NCBI GenBank assembly: GCA_034521495.1
Contig: JAXHMK010000009.1
Location: 365,001 to 429,000 of the forward strand
Origin: Balneolaceae bacterium
Lineage (GTDB): Bacteria > Bacteroidota > Rhodothermia > Balneolales > Balneolaceae
Length of the DNA stretch: 64,000 nt
Direction of reading: 5' to 3'
This document shows, one piece after another, positions 33,912-43,722 of the stretch (positions are counted from its first letter, which is position 1; every line of letters starts with the position of its first letter). Below the pieces are notes generated by a model. That model did not search any database and was not told the DNA's origin. It was given only the letters and a program-made list of their open reading frames with translations. The position numbers and the translations under genes are program-made.

Positions 33912-35156
33912 ATGCTTATCCAATTTAGATTTCTACTTCTGACTCTTCTCTCTTTCACACTCATTTCTTGCGGCCAACCCAATGGATCGACAACCGAAGA
34001 ATCCGAACCGACGAAAGTCAGAACCGGAGCGGAGATGCTGATCGAAGATCACTTGGATGATTTGGAAGGGCAGCGTGTTGGACTGGTGATGAACCCCACC
34101 GCCCGAATTGGCGATACGCACATGTTGGATACGCTAATGGCGCTGGATGTGAATGTCTCAGCTCTGTTTGCGCCGGAACATGGATTTCGCGGAGAGGCCG
34201 GAGCGGGGGAAAAAATTGAAGATGGCGTGGATCAGGAAACAGGTTTGCCGGTCTTTTCGCTCTACGGAGATACCCGAAAACCTACTCCTGAAATGCTGGA
34301 GGAAGTGGATCTTCTGATTTTCGACATGCAGGATGTCGGTGCTCGATTTTACACCTACAACGCCACGATGGGTTTGGTGATCGAAGCTGCAGCGGACGCC
34401 GGAGTTCCGGTTTGGATTTTGGATCGGCCGAATCCGGCAGGGGGCAATTATGTAAGCGGCTGGCTGATGGAGGATGAGTATCAGTCATTTGTTGGAGCGT
34501 ACCCGATTCCTGTAGCTCATGGGCTGACGCTCGGTGAACTGGCCCAAATGGCGATAGGTGAAAATTGGTTGGATACGGAAGCTCAACCAGATGTCCGCGT
34601 GATAGAAATGGAGGGCTGGACCCGCGATATGAAATGGCCGGATACAGGTTTGGATTGGGTGGCCCCATCACCAAATCTGCCCACATTTGATCACGCCTAT
34701 ATGTACCTGGGAACGGTTTTTTTTGAGGGGACAAGCTTATCAGAAGGGCGCGGAACGGATGATCCCTTTTTAACCGCAGGTGCACCCGCGACATATCTTT
34801 CTGATGGTGATCTGGAGAAACTCAACAATCTCTCTGAAGATGTTTCAGTTGAGGCGGCGGAATTTACACCGAAATCCATTCCGGGTGTGGCGATTAGTCC
34901 GAAGCACCAGGATAGAGTTTGTAATGGAGTGAAGATTTCACTGAATGGCTATGACTTTGATCCCGTAAGAACCGGGCTTACTATTTTCACAACCCTTGTT
35001 CAATCGACACCGGAGTATGAAACGCGGGATTTTATTTACCTGTTGGCCGGCTCAACAGAAATTGACCCATTGATGAGTGATGAACTTGCTGTCGAAGAGT
35101 TAGATTTTCAGTTGGACGCTTTTCTTGAAAAGAGAAAAGCATACTTACTGTACTGA
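33912..35156 (+). CDS. namZ: Exo-beta-N-acetylmuramidase NamZ-like lipoprotein (DUF1343)
   Basis: 414 residues. The lipoprotein signal ends TLISC with Cys near residue 20. DUF1343 motifs follow: GQRVGLVMNPTARIG, LFAPEHGFRGEAGAGE, FSLYGDTRKPTPEML, DMQDVGARFYTYNATM, ILDRPNPAGG, AYPIPVAHGLTLGELA and SPNLPTFDHAYMYLGTVFFEGT. Characterised members (Bacillus NamZ) release terminal MurNAc from peptidoglycan fragments. Role: periplasmic breakdown of wall fragments, complementing the GH20 hexosaminidase at 20671. Preceded by the triplicate repeat. Confidence 0.9.
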   Translation: MLIQFRFLLLTLLSFTLISCGQPNGSTTEESEPTKVRTGAEMLIEDHLDDLEGQRVGLVMNPTARIGDTHMLDTLMALDVNVSALFAPEHGFRGEAGAGEKIEDGVDQETGLPVFSLYGDTRKPTPEMLEEVDLLIFDMQDVGARFYTYNATMGLVIEAAADAGVPVWILDRPNPAGGNYVSGWLMEDEYQSFVGAYPIPVAHGLTLGELAQMAIGENWLDTEAQPDVRVIEMEGWTRDMKWPDTGLDWVAPSPNLPTFDHAYMYLGTVFFEGTSLSEGRGTDDPFLTAGAPATYLSDGDLEKLNNLSEDVSVEAAEFTPKSIPGVAISPKHQDRVCNGVKISLNGYDFDPVRTGLTIFTTLVQSTPEYETRDFIYLLAGSTEIDPLMSDELAVEELDFQLDAFLEKRKAYLLY

Positions 35157-35518
35157 AATGGGAAATATCTATTACCATCAGCTTTAAACGTGTTTAGCGC
35201 ATGAAAGACTCCTTGTTCCAGGCCATTCATCGTTTCGCCCTCTCCCCCAACCCCTCTCCCGCGGGGAGAGGGGCGAAGGGGTGAGGGTGAAAAACGGTCT
35301 GTACCAAGAGATTGGCTTTTTTCGTCTGTCAGATCGCTAAACAGGTACGAAGCCAACGGTAATAGATTTTGAGAAAAGTTTCTGTTGTGTTTTCCTCAGA
35401 GTTGCAGCTACTAAGAGATGGTATTTTTCTCAACAGAATAAAATTATGTTCTATCAAGTGGTAAGTGTATGTAGATAAGGTTTTGTACTGGCACTAAAAA
35501 TACCATGTCTCTCACACA
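35157..35518. repeat. Gene-free spacer with a GC-rich hairpin and an 89-bp inverted-repeat element
   Basis: CCCCTCTCCC at 35251-35260 pairs with GGGAGAGGGG at 35264-35273, flanked by further C-rich and G-rich tracts. This is a strong bidirectional terminator for the convergent muramidase and rlmB genes and a common type of intergenic repeat. Further on, ATGGTATTTTT at 35418-35428 and AAAAATACCAT at 35496-35506 are perfect 11-bp inverted repeats bounding 89 bp. No ORF was found. Confidence 0.6.
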
Positions 35519-36262
35519 TCACTTCATCTTCTGCCGGCGCCATTCGTAACAAACCAATGCGGCGCTTACGGATGCATTTAGTGATTCAACATTGTTGTAC
35601 ATGGGAATCGACAGAAGAAAATCGCAGTGTTCGCCGGTTTTTTGTCTCATCCCACGGCCTTCATTTCCAATCACAAAAGCCATGGGTACGTCGAACGTCT
35701 GCTCCCAGAGGAGAGAATCTCCGTCCATATCCAGGCCGGCAATCCAGAATTTGTTGTCTTTCAGTTTCAGGATGGCCTGATTTAAATTAACAGCCCGGAC
35801 GATTGGAATCCGTCCTGCAGTTCCCGCACTGGTTTTGTAGACGGCGGCACTCACTGGTGCTTGCCGATGTTTGGGCACAATCACAGCATCCATCCCGGAA
35901 GCGGCAGCGGTTCGTAAAATGGCACCGAAGTTGTGTGGATCTTCAATCTCATCCAGCAGTAGAATTCCGGTATGTTGGTCCGGTTCAATACGTTCCAGCC
36001 AATCTTCAAACTCTTCGTATTGAATTTGGCTGACAGCTGCCACAATTCCCTGGTCATTTACTTTCCCGACCAACTCATAAAGTTTGGAGCCGGGAACCTC
36101 AGCCACAGGAACTCGGTTATCAGAAGCAAGAGATAAGATAGTGGAGAAAGATTGCTTGTTTAGCTTCCTGTTGATGTAAATTTTCTCTACTTCCCCGGCT
36201 CGGTTTTGGAGAAGTTCTTCAACAGGATTTCGTCCGTAAATAAATTCGTTTGATTCGTCCAA
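35519..36262 (-). CDS. rlmB: 23S rRNA (guanosine-2'-O-)-methyltransferase RlmB
   Basis: 247 residues. An N-terminal substrate-binding domain (FIYGRNPVEELLQN; ...KLYELVGKVNDQGIVAAV) precedes the SpoU/TrmH knot methyltransferase. The latter has motif 1 LLLDEIEDPHNFGAILRTAAASG, motif 2 AFVIGNEGRGMRQ and motif 3 LSIPMYNNVESLNASVSAAL, all complete. Role: SAM-dependent 2'-O-methylation of a guanosine in 23S rRNA (G2251 in E. coli). Other SpoU enzymes with the same N-terminal domain are alternatives. Confidence 0.9.
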   Translation of the reverse strand: MDESNEFIYGRNPVEELLQNRAGEVEKIYINRKLNKQSFSTILSLASDNRVPVAEVPGSKLYELVGKVNDQGIVAAVSQIQYEEFEDWLERIEPDQHTGILLLDEIEDPHNFGAILRTAAASGMDAVIVPKHRQAPVSAAVYKTSAGTAGRIPIVRAVNLNQAILKLKDNKFWIAGLDMDGDSLLWEQTFDVPMAFVIGNEGRGMRQKTGEHCDFLLSIPMYNNVESLNASVSAALVCYEWRRQKMK

Positions 36263-36335
36263 TGAATTCTAAAACTTTTCTTAATGATGAACACTTCGTA
36301 CTTTTAATAATGGTGTTTGAAAAAGACTCAATCTT

Positions 36336-36683
36336 ATGACAGATCAACCCAAAAAAACAACCTCGTCTTATAAAGATCTGCAGCTGCAAGTTAGCAACTC
36401 CAGAAAGGGACCACTTAATCGGTTTTTGCTGCTGTTATCAAATATTCAAACTTTCATTCCATTACTGTCAGGTGTTCTGTTAATTTTAACAGGCCTGACA
36501 CTGGTAAGTATAACCATTTTAGGATTTATAACACCACTTTGGATTTCGGCTATATTGACCTTACTGGGAAGTATTTCAACAATGGTAGGCGGATTTTTAA
36601 TCTACCAGGTACTTTCCACTCAGAATTCGTTTGAGACACTTATTAACAAGGCTATTCGGCGTGTGGTAGATTCTCAAAATTAA
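36336..36683 (+). CDS. Small membrane protein, unknown
   Basis: 115 residues. A polar N-terminus is followed by two adjacent hydrophobic helices (FIPLLSGVLLILTGLTLVSI and the following ISAILTLLGSISTMVGGFLIY) and a charged C-terminal helix. No family recognised. It is the first of a rightward group with a second small membrane protein 16 bp later and a glycerophosphodiesterase 15 bp after that, so these are probably co-transcribed. Confidence 0.6.
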   Translation: MTDQPKKTTSSYKDLQLQVSNSRKGPLNRFLLLLSNIQTFIPLLSGVLLILTGLTLVSITILGFITPLWISAILTLLGSISTMVGGFLIYQVLSTQNSFETLINKAIRRVVDSQN

Positions 36684-36699
36684 TCATTCATAAATATCT

Positions 36700-37020
36700 A
36701 TGAACGAGAAAGAACGGTTTGAGATGTATGAGAGAGTTCATCTGCGAAAACATGAAGATCTGCCGGATGAAGAAAAAATTTCAAAGCTTGAGAGAAAACA
36801 TCGTTCTAAGTGGATTCAGATTATATTTAATGTAGTAGTGATTACAGGGTTGGTCTATGGATACCTGGTTGGTTACCGACCTTTTGCTGAATGGGTTTAT
36901 TATGTTCTCGGATTTATTTTTGTTTTGAATGTTGTGCTTTTATACTGGCAAAAAAACCAGGTTGAAGAGCTTGCGGCTTACCTGGAAAGAAAACCGGGAA
37001 CCAATTCATCCGTTTCGTGA
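36700..37020 (+). CDS. Small membrane protein with charged N-terminus, unknown
   Basis: 106 residues. A strongly charged N-terminal helix (MNEKERFEMYERVHLRKHEDL) is followed by two transmembrane helices (IIFNVVVITGLVYGYLVGY; FAEWVYYVLGFIFVLNVVLLYW) and a short polar tail. No family recognised. It is closely packed between another small membrane protein and the glycerophosphodiesterase gene, so a membrane-lipid related role is possible but not shown. Confidence 0.6.
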   Translation: MNEKERFEMYERVHLRKHEDLPDEEKISKLERKHRSKWIQIIFNVVVITGLVYGYLVGYRPFAEWVYYVLGFIFVLNVVLLYWQKNQVEELAAYLERKPGTNSSVS

Positions 37021-37035
37021 TTTTTTCCCGAAATT

Positions 37036-37827
37036 ATGTCAAAATCCACTCTCACACATCTGGCTGAGAAAAAATTTCTTGTGATTGCCCACCGGGGAGC
37101 CAGCCATTATGCACCCGAAAATACGATCTCTGCATTTAAATTAGCCCACAAGATGAAGGCTGATATGATTGAACTGGATGTTCAGCTATCGAAAGATGGC
37201 GTTCCGGTAGTATTTCACGATTATAAGCTGAATCGTCATTCTAATGGAAATGGAGTTGTATCCTCTTTTTTGTTTGATGAACTCCAGCAACTGGATGCCG
37301 GAAAATGGTTTTCGATTGAGTTTATGGGGGAGAAGATCCCTTCACTTGAAGAAGTTTTGAGGTGGGCTGCCGGGAAGATTCTTGTCAATATCGAAATCAA
37401 AAAAGAAGCGGTTGGTGACTTGCAAGAAGGTGGAGTAGAGGAAAAAGTTGCAGAACTGGTTCATCAATTGGGAATGGAAAGGAATGTCATTATCTCCAGT
37501 TTTGATTACCGGGCGGTAGATCGCACCAAAAAAATTGCCCCGGAGATGCTTACCGGGCTGCTCTATCACCAGAAAAAACGAGATAATCAGACACCTGTAG
37601 AGTTATTGAAGAAATACGAAGCTGATTTTTTCCATTGCAGTAAATCAGAAATGAGTAATAAGTGGCGAATGGAATTAAAGAGTTCAGAGAAACGATTTTT
37701 GATCTACACTGTGAATAGAAAAAAAGCGATGAGAAGGTGGATTGAAAATGGAGCCTTTGGAATATTTTCAAACAGGCCGGATCAATTGAGAGCAGTTGTG
37801 GAGGAATATTTTGAAAAATCTGCCTAA
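37036..37827 (+). CDS. Glycerophosphodiester phosphodiesterase
   Basis: 263 residues. FLVIAHRGASHYAPENTISAF carries the catalytic HRG and the PEN motif, and IELDVQLSKDGVPVVFHD has the ExD and second His of the GDPD barrel. NIEIKKEA and IISSFDYRAV complete the metal and core motifs. No signal peptide, so cytosolic. Role: hydrolysis of glycerophosphodiesters to sn-glycerol 3-phosphate and an alcohol. The product would feed GlpD, encoded at 7336-8901. Confidence 0.9.
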   Translation: MSKSTLTHLAEKKFLVIAHRGASHYAPENTISAFKLAHKMKADMIELDVQLSKDGVPVVFHDYKLNRHSNGNGVVSSFLFDELQQLDAGKWFSIEFMGEKIPSLEEVLRWAAGKILVNIEIKKEAVGDLQEGGVEEKVAELVHQLGMERNVIISSFDYRAVDRTKKIAPEMLTGLLYHQKKRDNQTPVELLKKYEADFFHCSKSEMSNKWRMELKSSEKRFLIYTVNRKKAMRRWIENGAFGIFSNRPDQLRAVVEEYFEKSA

Positions 37828-37835
37828 AAAAATAA

Positions 37836-39572
<1,737 letters not shown>

Positions 39573-39581
39573 AAAGTATAT

Positions 39582-39616
39582 AGATCCGCGAAGTCTTTCG
39601 GAGACTTCGCGGATCT
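39582..39616. terminator. Perfect palindrome after pyrG (copy 2)
   Basis: AGATCCGCGAAGTCT at 39582-39596 and its exact complement at 39602-39616 around TTCGG. It differs from the copy at 7290-7322 by one compensated base pair and the loop. The compensated change means the stem is kept while the sequence drifts. It should end pyrG transcription, leaving the Nudix gene to its own promoter. Confidence 0.75.
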
Positions 39617-39645
39617 TCCCCCTCTCTAATCTTTAATCTTTTGCA

Positions 39646-40152
39646 TTGCCCAACTCCCAGTTCTCAAATAAAGTCCGAGTCAGAGTCTGTGCGGTCATCG
39701 TGCAAGAGTCGTCAATTCTTCTCGCTAAAATCAATTCGCCAACACGCTCTGAACCGATCTGGATGCCGCCGGGCGGGGGCGTGGAGTTGGGAGAAAGCCT
39801 TGAAGAAGCACTACATCGGGAAATTTCTGAAGAGACCGGATTTGAGGTAGAGAAAAAACAGTTGCTCTGGATTCACGAGTTTATTGAAGAGCCGTATCAC
39901 GCCATTGAGTTTTATTTTCGATGTGATGTGACTGGCGGAGAATTAAAAAAGGGATTAGATCCGGAACTTGAATCGAATGAACAGATGCTTCTTGATCTGG
40001 ATTTTATTCCATTCGATGAAAACAAGAGTTATTCTATCGAACCACAATTCATCAAAGAGTTCTGCAAAAACGGTGGTCAGTTTTTTGATGAAGTAAGGCA
40101 TCTAAAAAATCCCCCTTTGAAGGGGGCGCAGGGGGATGACCTTGCGTTGTGA
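39646..40152 (+). CDS. Nudix hydrolase with TTG start
   Basis: 168 residues. The Nudix box is complete: GGGVELGESLEEALHREI followed by SEETGF. The frame has no ATG before the domain and a stop at 39634, so TTG 39646 is the only upstream start and gives a normal N-terminus (MPNSQFSNKVRVRVCAVIV). The last dozen or so codons (after EVRHLKN) are written by an intergenic-type repeat, CCCCCTTTGAAGGGGG, so the tail PPLKGAQGDDLAL is probably acquired. Family role: hydrolysis of a nucleoside diphosphate linked to another moiety. Substrate unknown. Confidence 0.8.
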   Translation: MPNSQFSNKVRVRVCAVIVQESSILLAKINSPTRSEPIWMPPGGGVELGESLEEALHREISEETGFEVEKKQLLWIHEFIEEPYHAIEFYFRCDVTGGELKKGLDPELESNEQMLLDLDFIPFDENKSYSIEPQFIKEFCKNGGQFFDEVRHLKNPPLKGAQGDDLAL

Positions 40153-40253
40153 ATGCTATCCCCCAAACCGACGAGAGTAATTTCCCATAATCCATGGTAG
40201 ACCGCTACCCTTTTCTTTATATTAAAATCTATTTTTAAAGCCTACAGATATTT

Positions 40254-41918
40254 ATGCGAATCATATTTTTACTGGCGAGTTTAATTTTGCTTTCCGCCTG
40301 CTCCAATCAAACCGAAACAGGATTCGTTTATCACAATGTGAACGGATATACATTGCAGGATGGTGAACTTCATCAGTTTGAGGCATTGGTTGTTGAAAAT
40401 GGAAAAGTAGTTGCCACCGGAAATGCAGGGGAGATTTTGAATAACTATTCTGACTTTGAGAAGATCAATGGAAATGGACATACACTTCTCCCCGGTTTGA
40501 TTGATGCTCATGCCCACGTGATGGGACTTGGAATCCAGGAGTTGGATGTGAATGTTGGCGGAATAGAATCGCTGGATGAAACGCTTCAGAAGATTGAAGA
40601 ATTTGCAATCGAACATCCCAATCGCGAATGGATTACAGGCCGGGGATGGAACCAGGTTCTCTGGGAAGAAAACGAATTTCCAACTGCGTTAGATCTGGAT
40701 GAAATTGTTTCTGATCGACCTGTATTTTTAACCCGAATTGACGGCCACGCTGGTTGGGCAAACAGCAGAGCGATGGAATTGGCGGGGATTAATCAGGACA
40801 CCGAAAATCCCGGGGGCGGACGCATCATCCGAAATGAAAGGGGAGAGGCAACCGGCGTATTTATAGATGCGGCTATGAATCTCATCGAAAATGAGATCCC
40901 TGAAAGAACAGAAGAGGATCGTCGAGAAGCGTTGCAACTGGCAATGAATGAGATGTCGAAACACGGTATTACTTCCGTACATGATGCTGGTATTGATGTT
41001 CAGACATGGAATCGCTATAAAGAATTTGCCGACAAAGGCGAATTGATAACCCGCATCTATGCGATGATTTCAGGAACCGGCAGTACATTCGATCAGCTTT
41101 CTGAAAACGGGCCAATAGAAGGTTATTCCAATGATTTACTTTCGCTGAGAAGTGTTAAACTCTATTCAGATGGTGCCCTTGGAAGCCGGGGTGCTGCAAT
41201 GCTGGATGATTACAGTGATGATTCCGGTAACCAGGGGCTTCTGTTTAACTCACAAGAAGAGATGAATCAGATGCTTTTAAAGGGCGCATCCAAAGGCTAT
41301 CAAATGAATGTACATGCCATTGGGGATGCCGGAAACCGGCAGGTTCTCAACGGGTTTGAGTATATCGAAAATGAACTGGGTGACCAGAGTCATATGAGAC
41401 ACAGAATTGAGCATGCCCAGGTGGTTGCGTTGGAGGATATTCCAAGATTTAAAGAGCTTGGGTTGATTGCATCCATGCAGCCGACTCACGCCACCAGCGA
41501 TATGAATATGGCGGAGGATCGAATCGGCTCAGAACGAATTCAGGGAGCGTATGCATGGCAGAAATTTTTAGACCAGGGAACGGTCATTGCAGCCGGATCT
41601 GACTTTCCGGTGGAAGATGTGAATCCGTTTTATGGTCTTTACTCAGCTGTCACGCGGAAAGATCACGAAGGCAGGCCGCCGGAGGGTTGGTACAGCGAAC
41701 AGAGTTTAAGCAGAATTGAAGCCCTTCGAGCCTTCACCATCGATGCCGCCTATGCGGCCCACCAGGAACATCTGATTGGAACGCTGGAATCCGGTAAATG
41801 GGCAGATTTTATTGTAATTGACCGTGACTATTTTGAAGTTCCCGCTTCCGAAATCTGGCAGATTGAGGTTTTAGAAACCTGGGTAGCCGGAAAAAAAGTT
41901 TATCAAAAAGAGAATTAG
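40254..41918 (+). CDS. Amidohydrolase 3 (YtcJ-like) lipoprotein
   Basis: 554 residues. The lipoprotein signal ends LLSAC with Cys at residue 16. The metal-site motif LLPGLIDAHAHVMGLG, then FLTRIDGHAGWANS, KLYSDGALGSRGAAM, MNVHAIGDAGNRQVL, RHRIEHAQVV and AAGSDFPVE are the ordered blocks of the YtcJ/amidohydrolase 3 family. Role: hydrolysis of an N-acyl or related bond in the periplasm. Substrate unknown. nadE starts one base after its stop, giving tight coupling. Confidence 0.88.
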   Translation: MRIIFLLASLILLSACSNQTETGFVYHNVNGYTLQDGELHQFEALVVENGKVVATGNAGEILNNYSDFEKINGNGHTLLPGLIDAHAHVMGLGIQELDVNVGGIESLDETLQKIEEFAIEHPNREWITGRGWNQVLWEENEFPTALDLDEIVSDRPVFLTRIDGHAGWANSRAMELAGINQDTENPGGGRIIRNERGEATGVFIDAAMNLIENEIPERTEEDRREALQLAMNEMSKHGITSVHDAGIDVQTWNRYKEFADKGELITRIYAMISGTGSTFDQLSENGPIEGYSNDLLSLRSVKLYSDGALGSRGAAMLDDYSDDSGNQGLLFNSQEEMNQMLLKGASKGYQMNVHAIGDAGNRQVLNGFEYIENELGDQSHMRHRIEHAQVVALEDIPRFKELGLIASMQPTHATSDMNMAEDRIGSERIQGAYAWQKFLDQGTVIAAGSDFPVEDVNPFYGLYSAVTRKDHEGRPPEGWYSEQSLSRIEALRAFTIDAAYAAHQEHLIGTLESGKWADFIVIDRDYFEVPASEIWQIEVLETWVAGKKVYQKEN

Positions 41919-41919
41919 T

Positions 41920-43599
41920 ATGAAAATTCGAGTTAAGCAGTTAAACCCAACTGTTGGTGCTCTTGAGGCCAACAGCAACATGATTTTAGAAACTCTGGAA
42001 CGAGCTGAAGCGGACGGCATTGATCTGCTGATCTTGCCCGAAATGGTGCTCATTGGTTATCCGGCGCAGGATATTTTGGAGAACAAAGCGTTCCAGCGGT
42101 CGGTTTATGAGCATAACGAGCATCTCATACAGGCCACAAACAATACGGCTCTTCTTTTCGGAAGTATCACAAAAAATGAAGGTGTAGGGAGGCAGATGTA
42201 CAACACTGCACTTCTGGCCAGAGAAGGTGAATTATTAGGTAAAACTCATAAAACGCTGCTGCCAACGTATGATGTTTTTGATGACCTGAGATATTTCGAG
42301 CCGAACGATACGTTTCAATGCCTGGAACTCGATGGAGCCAAACTGGGTGTGACCATCTGCGAAGATATCTGGTACAACGAGAATGAGGTTCAGTATCACA
42401 CTTATGAAACTGATCCGGCACAGTTGTTAAAAGAAAACGGTGCTCAAATGATTATTAACATCTCTGCCTCTCCGTTTACTAAAACGAAGCATGAAAACCG
42501 AAAAGAGATGCTTCAGAATCATGCCAAAAAGATGAATATGCCCGTTTTATATTGCAACCAGACAGGCGCTCAAACGGAGGTTTTGTTTGATGGCGACTCC
42601 ATGGCAATTAATACAGATGGAAAAATTGTAGCAGGTTGTGATGCATTTTTTGCCGGGCAATTCGATCTTGAGTGGAATGTGGAAGAAAATGGAATTGCGG
42701 CCCGTAGTAATAATAAAGTATACAACTACCCTGAAAAAGGTCCTGAACGAATGTTTAAGGCACTAAAAATGGGTGTGTATGATTACATACATAAATTGGG
42801 TATCACTCAAAAAACCATTCTTGGCTTAAGCGGGGGAATTGATTCCGCTTTAACCTGTGTAATTACAGCGGAGGCACTTGGCGCTGAAAACGTGAAAGCA
42901 CTAACTATGCCAAGCACGTTTTCCAGTGAGGGGAGTATTTCCGATTCAGAAAAACTGGCAAAAAATCTTGGCATGGAACTGCATGAAGTGCCTATTCAAT
43001 CCATATTTGATGAATTCAATGATCAGCTTAAACCAATTTTTAAAGGAACTGAATTTGGCGTGGCTGAGGAAAATATTCAGAGTAGAATTCGGGGTCTGCT
43101 TTTAATGGCCTGTGCCAATAAGTTCAACTATTTTTTAATGACAACCGGTAATAAATCTGAATATGCTGTTGGATATGCCACCCTGTATGGTGATATGAAT
43201 GGTGCTCTCGCAGTGATTGGCGATCTGTATAAAACCCAGGTGTATGAAATGGCCCGGTGGTTGAATGACGAGTATTATAAAAAGGAAGTGATACCGGAAG
43301 CCACGATTACGAAAGCTCCCAGTGCTGAACTCAGGCCGGATCAAAAAGACACCGACAGCCTGCCTGAATATGATGTGTTGGATGATATACTTTATCGTTA
43401 TATTGAACTGCAAGAGGGAGCACAATATATCATTGATGATGGTTATGATGAAAAAACGGTTAAAAAGGTCATTCGGCTTGTTGAAGCGAATGAGTTTAAA
43501 CGCAATCAGGCTGCTCCCATTTTAAAAATTAGTTCCAAAGCATTTGGTATGGGCCGTAGATGGCCAATTGTTCAGAAATGGACGGCTAATAATAAATGA
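41920..43599 (+). CDS. nadE: NAD synthase, glutamine-hydrolysing
   Basis: 559 residues. An N-terminal nitrilase-type glutaminase carries LLILPEMVLIGYP (Glu), GKTHKTLLPTYDVFDD (Lys) and VTICEDIWYNE (Cys). A C-terminal synthetase domain has the P-loop ILGLSGGIDSALTCVI, MPSTFSSEGSISD and the KAPSAELRPDQKD loop. Role: ATP-dependent amidation of nicotinic acid adenine dinucleotide to NAD using glutamine. It begins one base after the amidohydrolase stop. Confidence 0.95.
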   Translation: MKIRVKQLNPTVGALEANSNMILETLERAEADGIDLLILPEMVLIGYPAQDILENKAFQRSVYEHNEHLIQATNNTALLFGSITKNEGVGRQMYNTALLAREGELLGKTHKTLLPTYDVFDDLRYFEPNDTFQCLELDGAKLGVTICEDIWYNENEVQYHTYETDPAQLLKENGAQMIINISASPFTKTKHENRKEMLQNHAKKMNMPVLYCNQTGAQTEVLFDGDSMAINTDGKIVAGCDAFFAGQFDLEWNVEENGIAARSNNKVYNYPEKGPERMFKALKMGVYDYIHKLGITQKTILGLSGGIDSALTCVITAEALGAENVKALTMPSTFSSEGSISDSEKLAKNLGMELHEVPIQSIFDEFNDQLKPIFKGTEFGVAEENIQSRIRGLLLMACANKFNYFLMTTGNKSEYAVGYATLYGDMNGALAVIGDLYKTQVYEMARWLNDEYYKKEVIPEATITKAPSAELRPDQKDTDSLPEYDVLDDILYRYIELQEGAQYIIDDGYDEKTVKKVIRLVEANEFKRNQAAPILKISSKAFGMGRRWPIVQKWTANNK

Positions 43600-43722
43600 T
43601 GAAAATTCTCTGCAATTGAATTGACAATTGGTTCGTTTTTCAACTTTTTGTTAGGGATATATCCTTATACTCAATCTTTTCAGGATTAAATTTAAACTCG
43701 GTTAACTAATATTCACATATCC

